DNA from: Misgurnus anguillicaudatus
Taxonomy: Eukaryota; Chordata; Actinopteri; Cypriniformes; Cobitidae
Direction of reading: 5' to 3'
Assembly (NCBI RefSeq): GCF_027580225.2
Contig: NC_073357.2
Location: 40,820,001 to 40,884,000, forward strand
Length of the DNA stretch: 64,000 bases
In this document: positions 47,910 to 59,900 of the stretch, one piece after another
How positions within the stretch are numbered: the stretch's first letter is position 1
How the letters are laid out: every line of letters begins with the position of its first letter
Notes under the pieces: generated by a model
Databases searched by the model: none
The model's input: only the letters and a program-made list of their open reading frames with translations
Told to the model about the DNA's origin: nothing
Program-made: the position numbers and the translations under genes

Positions 47910-50900
47910 GTAACCCGTGTTCTGTTTTACAACCTCTCCTGAGTGGAAATGCAAACATCTCCTTATTTAATGTTATTCATTACAGTTCTTTGTGATTAAT
48001 CCTCATAAGGCTCAGAGTTAAACAGTGTCTGCAATGATTAAATATTAGTCCAGCCCTTTTTTAACAGCACAAAAACTTGAACTATGACAAGACTTGTGAA
48101 TGAGTCTGAAACCTGGTGAGCTGCCTTAATGCCTATAATTCCTATATAAATATAGCAAGAAAGCCTATAAATATATTACAATAGGGATATATTTTAAACG
48201 CTGTACACAGTCATGTGGTAGATAAGTAGTGCTTTTCTTGGGAAGCGCGAAATCATAATCATGTTACCTGTTTTGCATTGGCAGTACTGTGCCTATACGG
48301 TCTTTAAATGCTTCCTGCGTAGGCAGCTCACTAGGTTTTTAAGCAGAGTCTGTGTTGTAGAGAGAGAAATGCTGTGATGATTGAGAGAATGCTTAATTGT
48401 TTGCACAAAAAAAGAAACAACAAAAATGCACAGTCCAGAAAAGAAAGAAAAAACCTTTCAATTACAGAAAAACAACATTCGTCTACAGATATTCAATATG
48501 CGTTTTCGCCAAATTTGTTTCGTGTTTGTAGTTTTTTATGGATTGTGACATTTTATTAATTGAAAACTCTTAAGTAAAAAAATCTCTGTGCTTGAAGGTG
48601 AATTTAAAGAAGCAATGTTTCTAATCTTTGTGCACCGTATTGATTCAGAAAAAGCACACGTTTTAGTGTTTGTACCGTATGTCTAAAATGAATGTCATGT
48701 GCTGTCTCTGGTTAAGTACTGCACTTGTGTACTATATGTCTAGAGTTTACAGTCATTCAGATCTGTGTCTTTTCTGTCTCTCTCAGATTTATCGGATTCT
48801 TGGTAAGACTGTGGTCTGCTATCCAATCGTATTCGATCTCAGTGACTTCTACTTGTCCCAGGATGTCATGCTTTTGATCGATGATATCAAGGTAAGCTGG
48901 GTGATGTCACACCTCGCCGGTCCCTCAGATGAAGCAAGAATAGGATTCGCTTTATATTCCACCCCATGTCTCTCTTTCTATATAAAGAATCAAATTTAGG
49001 ACAAAAAATGGTCAATGAACAGCATTCTTTCTCATAAATCATCAGTTTCAACCAAAGTATTTTTAAACTTTCCCCAAGCGTATTTACTTTTGTGTTTATT
49101 CACCCCATTATTTTGTATGTGAATGTTTTTTTTTATGTGTGTGCTTTACAGAATGCCTTGCAGTTTATTAAGCAGTGCTGGAAGATGCCAGGTCGGCCAC
49201 TTTTCCTGGTTCTTATCAGAGAGGACAACATCAAGTAAGAGTTTATCTCAACCATAAACAACCAACCTGTTTTTGCATATCAAAATGATAGTCATGTCAG
49301 CGCCTCTTTGATAGGGGGAGCCGATTCAACCCCATTCTGGACATGCTTGCATCATTCAAGAAGGGAAACATTGGTGGAGTTAAAGTTCATGTGGACCGAC
49401 TTCAGGTGTGTGGCTTTTAGAAATAGTTAATTTTACATGCACATATGATGAACCGTTTAGTTGCATTGATAACCAGTGGTTTGCGTCATTCAATAGCATT
49501 ACTGCATGATAAATCTGTCTTTATATCTTTCCACAAATACCGTTTAGACCCTGATCTCAGGCGCTGTGGTGGAGCAACTGGACTTCCTACGTGTCAATGA
49601 AGCTGAGTAAGAATTACCATCCATTTACTCTGTTTTCTTTCAAATCAATGCATGTTCTCTGGGTCTTTTATACTCATTATGGTTAACTCGTTATTTATTT
49701 TGAGGCACTAGAAAGATACTGCCCCCACTGATTTGAATGCACCATGCGGCTTTGTTTTCCTTGTCCTTGTGCCACATTAAGTGCCTTATTGGCTGTTTTC
49801 TCATTGAACCGTCTTAGAATCCCAGAGTTTAAGAGCTTTGAGGAACTGGAGTTGCCCAAGCACTCAAAGGTGAAGCGTCAAACCAGCACACCAAATGCCA
49901 CAGACCTGGAACAGCAGCCCGAGGTCAATGCTGAGGAATGGCTCCATAAATCCACATTTGAGATTCTTCAGAAATTCAATGTGAGCTTAGCAAACCGATG
50001 TGCAAAATGCATTTGGGTTAAAAATGTGCTTTTATATCTACAACGTATTCTTTTTTTAGGACTGTGATTGCTTGGCCAGTCAAGCCCAGCTGGCCAGTGT
50101 CCTGATTAGGAAAGAAGGCGTTGACTTCTTTGATAGAAACGGTAAGTACTGTAGTATCCTAAATAACTCTTAAAGGAATATTCCATTTTCTTAAAAGAAA
50201 AATCCAGATAATTTACTCACCACCATGTCATCCAAAATGTTGATGTCTTTCTTTGTTCAGTTGAGAAGAAATTATGTTTTTTGAGGAAAACATTGCAGGA
50301 TTTTTCTCATTTTAATGGACTTTAATAGACACCAACACTTAACACTTAACTCAACACGTAACAGTTTTTTTCAACGGAGTTTCAAAAGACTATTAACAAT
50401 CCCAAACGAGGCATAAGGGTGTTATCTAGCAAAACGATTGTCATTTTTGACAAGAAAAATAACAAATATACACCTCTAAAGCACAACCTCTCGTCTAGAT
50501 CCAGTCGTGATGCGCCAGCGCGACCCCACGCAATACGCCATGACGTCAAGAGGTCACAGAAGACGAACGCGAAACTCCGCCCCAGTGTTTACAAGTGTGT
50601 TGAAAGAGGACCGTTCCTACGTTGTTGTATGTCAACTGATACTAATTAATGTCTTCGTGTCAGTTTATTGTATACAATGGTCCGCAAATGTGCGTTTTTA
50701 TATATGTAACACGTGACCTCCCTACGTCACTACGCATTTACGTTAGGTCGCACTGGACCGGATCTAGACCAGAAGTTGTGCTTTAAAAGTGTATATTTGT
50801 TATTTTTCTTGTCAAAAATGACAATCGTTTCGCTAGATAAGACCCTTATGCCTCGTTTGGGATCGTTTATAGTCCTTTGAAACTCCGTTGAAAAAAACAG

Positions 50901-53900
50901 TTACGTGTTGAGTTAAGTTTTAATTGTTGGTGTCTATTAAAGTCTATTAAAATGAGAAAAATCCTGCAATGTTTTCCTCAAAAAACATAATTTCTTCTTG
51001 ACTGAACAAAGAAAGACATCAACATTTTGGATGACATGGTGGTGAGTAAATTATCTGGATTTTTCTTTTAAGAAAATGGAATATTCCTTTAATTTGTCTA
51101 CGATGGCAGGTCTTTCTTGCTAATGGATTAATGAATAATAGTTTAAGTCCAGAGTGTTTTAGGGCTGGTAAAACTGCTATTTTAAAGAGCCACAGGACAC
51201 CTCTTACTGCACGGCTGCCTCTGCAGCTCGTCTGAACGAAACATCCACAGCTGTAATCCATTTAGTGCCTTCATGGCTAAGCTCTGAGTTTGGAAATGCT
51301 AGCTCACACAACCCTTGTGTCATGGTCTGCCATTTAACAGTCTAATTCCTGCAGTTACAGTTTATCTTGAAGCTCAAGATCATTTTCTACAAGCCATGGC
51401 GAGATTAAATACGTGGCTATATGTGATTTCACGAATGAGCCATAGGTTGCGTTCCACATGTCTTTGGGCCCAAATGCTTCAGGCATGTTGTTAGTTTTAG
51501 GGACGACCAAAGGTTAAAGAATAAATTGGATACGGTTAATGGGCCGCTGTTAACAAGATTGAACCATTTTTATGTCCAGAGAATCTCAAGGATGAGTTGG
51601 AGAGAATTTATAGAAGAGCTGGAAGCCGAAAGCTTTGGTAAGAGTTTCCTCTCACTTTTCCCCCAAGTATCTTTTAGCACTAGTGTACATTAGGGTTACA
51701 TTTATTTTGTTTTTAGTGGGATAGAGATGTTTACATTTTAAATTGTACTAACTAGGGATGGGCACAAGTGCTCGGAAGTGACAGGAACGTAAATTAAAAC
51801 TGTATTATTGCCGTATTATTCCATTCAAAACATTTTACACCAATTGAAATTCTTTAACAATACACAGAGGCTTCTTTCATAAATTACTATGTAGTCCAAT
51901 TCATAGTAAAGCAAATCGCTGTCCAGTTCATCTGCAATACGCTCTGAGCTGATGAGAGGGCATTTGTAGACTCTTCACAGCACATCATCTTAAGAACTCA
52001 ATGCCCCCTACACCCCATGAATACATACATACAGTAAAATGACCACAATGCCCATCACTAGTAAAACAGTTATCCTTCAGGGTGGTACTTATAATGCTGC
52101 GTTTACACCAGACGCGGTAGAGGCGTCAAGCGCGAGTGATTTCAATGTTACGTCAATGTGAAGACGCGTTGACGCGCGTCTAGTTTGTGCGAATGGCGCA
52201 AATTAAGCGTCTGGCGCGGCACGCACGAATGGTGCTTTTTGTGCATTTTGCGTTTGACACGATTTTGTGGCTGACGCCCGAGTTGCAAAATTTGAACTTT
52301 GGTGGATTTTCGCGCCGCGTTAACCAATCAGGAGCCTGTTTGCTGCTGTGGCGGCAGCCCCGCGCGGAGTCACTCATTCAACACAGAGGAACGCTTGATA
52401 TTGTCTGTGAGCAGTCACCCGGAGCTATACGACATAAGTTCTTATTTCTGTAGAGACAGGAATAAAAGTGAGGACAGTGGGCAACCTGGTTAGTTGTAAA
52501 TACACATTTCACTTTTGAGTCACATGACGTTTATCGACCCGCAGCATTCCCGACATTTTTTAAACTATTTTCCCCCTATAGTAAGGTTACCAAATACAAA
52601 CGGGTAACTCTCTCGATGAACGCACGATCAACATCAGCCATCTTGCAAACAGACAACTGCATAGCACTTGCCCCTCCCACAAGAAGCGGATTTTGCCTCT
52701 GACGCGCGTCAAATGCTTGTTTTTTCCGCGCGTCTACTTCGCTCTAGACACATGAATGCATTCAAAATGTTCAATCAGTAAACTAGACGCGGTAGACGCG
52801 ATTTTGACGCCTCAAACACGGTTGGTGTAAATGCAGCATTATAAGTCAATTTTATTTATTTTTTGAAATGTTCAACTCTCACCCTCTAAATGTGTTAGGA
52901 TATCAATAAAAACAAACTGTGCAAAATTTTTAATTGCTCCTACAACATCTAGAGGTTGCTCAAAGCCTTTGAATATTTCCGAAATCACATATTTTTGCAA
53001 AAACTTTGTTCCAGTTAATTCAGTCTCTTCTGATCCGAGTAACCATATAGCGGACTTTCTTCATGTTGCTTCAGCCATTGTCTCAGTGTATATTGTCTAT
53101 TGTGCTTTATTCACATTAAATCTTTCTTGCTTTAAAAGACATATCATAACTAAAACAGGAGTTTTAATTGCATGGAGCATGGTCAAATAAGTCCATTGCT
53201 GCCATAAGTATATATTATTATTACACAATTATACATGCTAGCACAAAATATCACATAATACGCAAATGTGTTAAACTTCAAAGGTCTTGAGCAACCTCTA
53301 AATATTAATTAATATTGAAAAAAAAATTATTTATTTATTCAAACATATTGGTGGGGTGCGACTGCGAGCATGAACTTTTAAAAGGTGATAAACAAGGACC
53401 ACCCTATTATCCTTGTTTTTGTTTGTTTTTTTCCATTACTGATGTTACATAAAAACTAAACACACTATGCCCATATATTTTTAATCACGCAACCTCCGGA
53501 AGGCTGGCGGTGCGTAGTGCTGCGGCCGTCATCCAGAAGTTTGCCGGTTCTATAGCACCTCATATTACCACTATGTTGGTCCATGGCAAGCAGGTAACTG
53601 GCTAGCGGTGCACATGACCGCTGCATGTGTGGTATAAATGTTGACACTGTGACGGAGGATGTGTTAACTCATAAGCACGCAGCACTCATCCCTTTTTATT
53701 TGTTTTTGTCCTTTAGCTTTTTTTTACACCTGCTTTATCAAGCTGTTGGTCTGATCACCCTCAGGGAAACCATGGGGTTCATTTTTTGTTTGTTAATTTC
53801 CTTTTAATTGCGTCATTTTTTGCCTATGTACAATTAGTTTTATTCCCCTTGTCCCCTTGTTTCACCAAGTTACCAGTATAACAACTGATTTGTCCACTGT

Positions 53901-56900
53901 TTGTCAATTAATTTATATTTATTCCTCAAAGGAATCCATCAGCTAAACACGAAATTGGTGAACATTAAAATAGTTCTTCTCCTTTTTAAAGGAAAGTGTA
54001 TTTCAGAACTGTAGTTCAGGGTCAGCATTAAGTCAGCAGCACTGTGCTTGAATAGCTTGTGCAACCTTGTCACTTTATAAAGCAGAGGGTCAAAGTTTGT
54101 CATATAAATGATTTTGAATTTTACAGGGAGGCACAATCTTGGAATATCAAATACCTTATTTATTCAAATGAGCATCATGCTGTATTAGACTATTTGAAGG
54201 TGATTGTTGCTGTGGCTGCTCCCTGAGTGAGAATCTCTCTCTGTTGTGTTGTGTTGTACTGTATTGTGTTGTTGTGTTCACCAGGTCCGTTGTGCGCGTT
54301 GCTGCCAGTCTCTTAACTAAACTAGTGGACAGCCTTGCACCGAGCATTACTAGCATTTTAGTGCATGGCAAGCAGGTAAGTGAAAAACAGGAACAGGGCC
54401 TTATCAGTTGCAAAAATTTACAAAGGTCAGTAAGTCTGCATTTTGATGATCAATCAGGGATATCCCACCAACATTTTAATGTTCACCGATTATCAATCGG
54501 TTCAAATTTGTCATGTATGCTTCACCTACACATCATAGGTTATGATGGACCCCCTCTAACTAGTAGAAACCTAACCTGCTGCCCTTTTATTTATGCTTGT
54601 AAGTTGCTTTACCCAGTGTTGTTGCAGCCATCCCATGTTTTATTTTGTGTAACACAATTTTACATCTGTGTACATTTGCTTTGTATTAAGACAAACATTA
54701 CGTGTGGTGTGCAGTGTTTGTTTAATGAACTGCCATAGCTTCCCAACCTAGAGCCTTTGAGCCCCTGGTGGTTGTGATGTGATTCATCAGAATAGAGCAC
54801 TAGCAGAGAATCTGCATATAAATTGCATCCTAAGGGCCTAATGTTATGGGAAAGATAAATGAGTACATTTTGGTTTGAAAATATGGGTCATTCCTTGCAT
54901 ACAAGAGCAGATTGGCCTGACCTGCATGTTGAAATGCTTGTCTTTGCCTACTTAATATAAAGTAAAGATGAGGCCGCCTTTGTGCTCTTCCAGTTATTTA
55001 TGTATTTAAGTAAATCACAGCAAGAGGTTAATTTATAACAGAGATACGTGGTATACAAATGAGAGTGCTTTGTCTCTTGGGAACTTTAAGGAGATGCAAG
55101 CCAACACATACAGTGTGACCCAGAAATTACACTACATAGCCAAAAGTATGTTAACACTTCTATCTACAGTAGTTAACAGGTTTGGCTAGGCTACTTAATT
55201 CCAGTGAAAATAATCTTAATGCTGGAGCATACAATGGGATTGAAGGGAACTGTGTGCTTCCAACTTTATAGCGACAGATTGGACAGGCTTTTTTCTGTTC
55301 AAGGTCCAAAAAGAAATGGTTACTTACTCTAGTGTGAAACTTGCCCAGACCTGAATGATTTGAGCACCTTTAGGATGAATTAGAACCGAGACTGCAAGAT
55401 GGTGCCCAGTATTCAGCTTTGGTGTCTGACCTCATTGTTAAAAGACAAGTAGGTGTTTTGCACTTAAAGCCCTGTTTTCGGATTGTTTGTGATGAGGTGG
55501 AGCGGTTTTGACTGAAATTTCGACACGTGCGGGTGCCCTGAGAGGTTTCGGGTGTTTGTTGTTTCGCCTCCCACCTCTGTAATGGCTGTGTGGGTGCACT
55601 GGAGCAATCCTTCCTAAAATGCATTAAACTTTTGTTTACAAAGACGTAAACTCACTGAGTGGTCGGGGGTGTTCACTGATGTGCTCACACGGGGGTCGCT
55701 GCAAAGGATGCTTTCCAACAGGTTTTATAGTAGTTTTTGTCCAACTCCATTGACTTGTATTAGATGTGCTGTGAGGTACGGTATTACTCCGCGCCGGGAA
55801 CCTTGTTTGTATTCTTGCAATTGGCAGGTGGATTATCGCCACCAACTGGGCTGGAGTGTCTTTTATTCAAGCTCTTAACGGAAGAGTGTGAGGCGTTTGG
55901 AAAAAAAGGTCCACAAGTTTACAACGAATGGTAACACCTGTTGGAGGGCATCTTTTGCGGCGATTTTTGTGTGGGCGTGTCGGTGAGCACCCCTGACCAC
56001 TCGGTGGGTTTCGCGTCTTTGTGAACGAGGGTTTGGTGCATTTTAGGAAGGATTGTTCCACCCGAAGATTCTCGGGCCAGCATCATGTGTCCAAATTTCA
56101 GTCAAAACCATTCTATTTCATCATAAACAATCTGAGGGCGGGGCTTTAAGTGTAAAATACCGAACTTTAAAAGGAAGCAAATGAAGAGTTTCGTTGCAAA
56201 ACGAGATAACCACAGTTTTTTTAATTGTTCAGAAATCTCGTTTTTTTGGTTGTGCTTTCCAATTAATTTCATTTCAACTGCAGTTGGTTTGTTTTGATTT
56301 TAAAATTCATAACTTAAAAAATACAGCTAAGTAGCACCATAAAACAAAATAATAACATGATAACATAATAATAAACATGTTTTGACAAAATGTTAAATAA
56401 ATGATTTATCTCGTTTTGCAACGTTTTTGAAACTCTTCAAATTCTCAGACATATTTTAAAAATTGTCAAAAAGATGGAACCAGTTTGGTAGAACCAACTC
56501 TTAAATCTTTTTCTAGTAAATGTCTGCAAAACAACTACATATTGGTTTGTGTGTGGGAGTACACATACTTTTGGCTATACAATGTATTGAAGTTACACAG
56601 AAAATATGTATGAGTTTCTTTGCAAAGATAATTTAACTAAATTGTGCTAGATGTTAGATGCTAAATTTTTACCAAATAACATTGGCGTCTTTTCAATTAC
56701 TTTTAACCAGTTGGTCTCAAAGTTTTATTTTAAAGGGGACATTTCACAAGACTTTTTTAAGATGTCAAATAAACTTCAGTGTCCCCAGAGTACGTATGTG
56801 AAGTTTAAGCTAAAAATATCATATAGATAATTTATTATAACATGTTAAAATTGCCACTTTGTAGGTGTGAGCAAAAATGTGCCGTTTTGGGTGTGTCCTT

Positions 56901-59900
56901 TAAAATGCAAATGAGCTGATCTCTACACTAAATGGCAGTGCCATGATTGGATAGTGCAGATTAAGGGGCATTATTATCTAAGAAAAATTACACATTTTTT
57001 AAGTTGATAGAAGCACTGGGGACCCAATTATAGCACTTAAACATGGAAAAAGACAGATTTTCATGATATGTCCCCTTTAAGGTATTGTTTTAGGTTGTTG
57101 GGTCTAATTTTTAGTTAATTTATGAAGTCAGTCTTACTTGTTAGACAGGTGCGCTAGCAGAGAAACGGCTTCACGGCTGTAAAACTGTGGACATAACACT
57201 AACATTAGTCAACCGTTAATTTTCTTCACACTTGAGGTGCATTTATTGTCTTGTTTGTTAAAACAGACCCCCTAATGGTGCGTTCACACCAGGCAACAAA
57301 ACGCGCTAATTGCGGGTAGTTGGACGCTTGAACATTTTGAGTTTACTCGCTGCATGAAATTTTAGTCATTCGAGACATTCACGTGGAAATTTGCGTCATG
57401 GGAGGGGCTTCGGCGACTCCGCTGAGACTCCTTCCTGTAATCACGTCACTACTACAGCAAGGTCCTGATTGGTTAACGCGGCACAGAAATCTGCCGAAGT
57501 TTAGATTTTTCAATTTGCGCGTTTCCCGTGGCGCCGCGCCACAGGATGCCTAATCGCGTCTTTGCATTGACTTAAAGGAACACGCCCACATTTTGGGAAT
57601 TTGGCTTGTTCGCCGTGTCCCCCGGAGTTGGATGGGTCCGTGCATGCCCTTCTCATCTCCGTGCGTGCTGTGGCTCTGTCTGGCGCAGCCCCCGCTGGTT
57701 TGGCTTGGCGCAGGGACTGTGGGTGAATGGCTCCAGCTAGCAAACTGCTCCCAATAATTGACAAAATAGCGCGAACATTTTCCTATTTATGTGTTGTGAT
57801 TTGTATAGTCACACCGTGTACAAATAACAAGGTCATATGAGACACAGCCTTCTTTTAACAGTATACATACTGGGACTATGTTCTCGGAGGACGAGGCACT
57901 GCTGCTTGGGCGGAGTGATTTGCTCACAGCACCCGAGAAGCCCCCTGGTGAGGAGCAGAGAGTTCGGTCAGAGTTGTGCGAGTCACTCCGCCCAAGTGGC
58001 GGTGTTCGCCTTCTGAGAATATAGTTTGCTGGCTGGAGCCATTCACTTGCAGTCTTTGTGCTAAGCTAAGCTAGCGGGGGCTGCATCAGACAGAGTTACA
58101 GCACGCACAGAGATGAGAAAGGTATGTATGGACTTGTCTAGCTCTGGGGGATACGGTGAATAAGCTAAATTCCCAAAATGTGGGCGTGTTCCTTAAACAT
58201 GTAAATCACCCGCGCTTGCCGCCTCTACCGCATCTGGTGTGAACGCCCAGTAAGATATGCGGTGCTTATAAAGTGTGATTCTTTACAAGAAATCCCACTT
58301 GGTTTGATATTTTGTTATCCAATGCAATGAAATTCATAGATTTAATATAGCAAGTCATAAAAGTGATTAAAAAGTGTGGCTTAAGCATAAATACTTAAGG
58401 GGATGTTGTATCAATTTATGCCAAATTGTCAGCTTTATTACTGGAGGGACTCGGGCATGTATTTATATCATGTTTGATGAGTTTACTTGTTAAAATTTAG
58501 TGTCGTACATGTTTTAATTTGGTAGAGCAGTTACTGATGAAAGATTAGCAGTTAAATTGTGAATCTATAAAGCAACTATAACACAGAGACTGATTAAAAT
58601 GTCTCTTTTGCCAGGTGACTCTTGGACTGTTCGGGCATGAGGAGATTGTAATATCTAACCCCCTGTCTCCAGGGGTCATTAAAGACATCATCTACAGTAA
58701 GTGCAGCCCACACGGTGAGCGAGAGGCCGTGCTGCAGCAGGAGCTGGTCATCCACATTGGCTGGATTATCTCCAACAACCCAGAGCTCTTTAGTGGGATG
58801 CTTAAGATCCGTGTGGGGTACGCCATCAGCATGCATGCACAACATATCAAGAGCTCAGATTCAAAAGTGCCTCTGACATAAGTTCTTGTAAATGAGCATT
58901 TTTATCAGGCTCTTAGGTTTAGGTTCAGTAATTTTACTTTAATATCAATAAAAAGGTTATTATTTAGTAATTGAAATGCCTTATTTTCACAAATTACATG
59001 CAAAACTCCACTTCAAAAGAAAGTTACTCTTTACTGTCCTTTTTGAATAAATGTAAAAGGCTCAAAATATCCTCCAGTAATAAATACTATATTGGGTAAA
59101 CCTCCTTTAACCTAAAACTCTTGCACCCTGATGTACCGGCCCGTTGTTCGTTTTCTCGGAGGACCTTGCTGAAAAATCAACATGGCATTTAATGGATTCT
59201 GCCAAAAAGCTTTTTCTCTGAATGGTATTTCTGAGTCTGGGATTAAGCCGATTTTAAGCAAAAGTATATGATGAACGTATACTACGTCCTGAGGGCCAAT
59301 AGCAGTATCTCATTTTTGACAGAGGTGGCGTCAAATTGGACTCTGAGCTCTTCATAACAGATTGAATTTCGGTTTTGCACAGATCATTTATCAGGTTATG
59401 TAACTTATGTATTTGTATGTACTTTTCATTCAGGTGGATTGTTCAAGCCATGAAGCACGAGTTGAAGATTCGAGCCGGGGACATGCCATCCCAGGACATC
59501 TACCAGATGTCCCCTAGTGATGTCAAACAGCTACTGTTGGATGTCCTCCAGCCCCAGCAGACTGGCAGGTGCAGGATGCCCACCATCTGTCTGTTACTGT
59601 ATTGTAGATTCTGCCAGATTCATGTTACCTGCTGTGTTCAGTCAGCAACAATAGTATTTATCATAGTGTTTGTCATAATTAAAGGCGGAGTCCATGATGT
59701 TTGAAAGCCAATGTTGATATTTGAAATCACCTAAACAAACACGCCCCTACCCCAATAGAATCTGGACCTTCTGTTGATAGACCCGCTCCACACATACGCA
59801 ACCCGGCATTTGATTTGATTTGATTGGCTATAAGTGTGTTTTGGTAGTCGGCCCGTCTCCTTTTCCAACGCATTTTTCAAACATCGTGGACTCCGCCTTT

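Noticed and set aside
48374..48559. 61-residue Lys/Asn-rich frame in a phkb intron
   Set aside because: Lies between confirmed exons, with no splice sites or family match.
57510..57764. 84-residue frame on the minus strand
   Set aside because: Lies inside the palindromic arms of a MITE and has no known domain.
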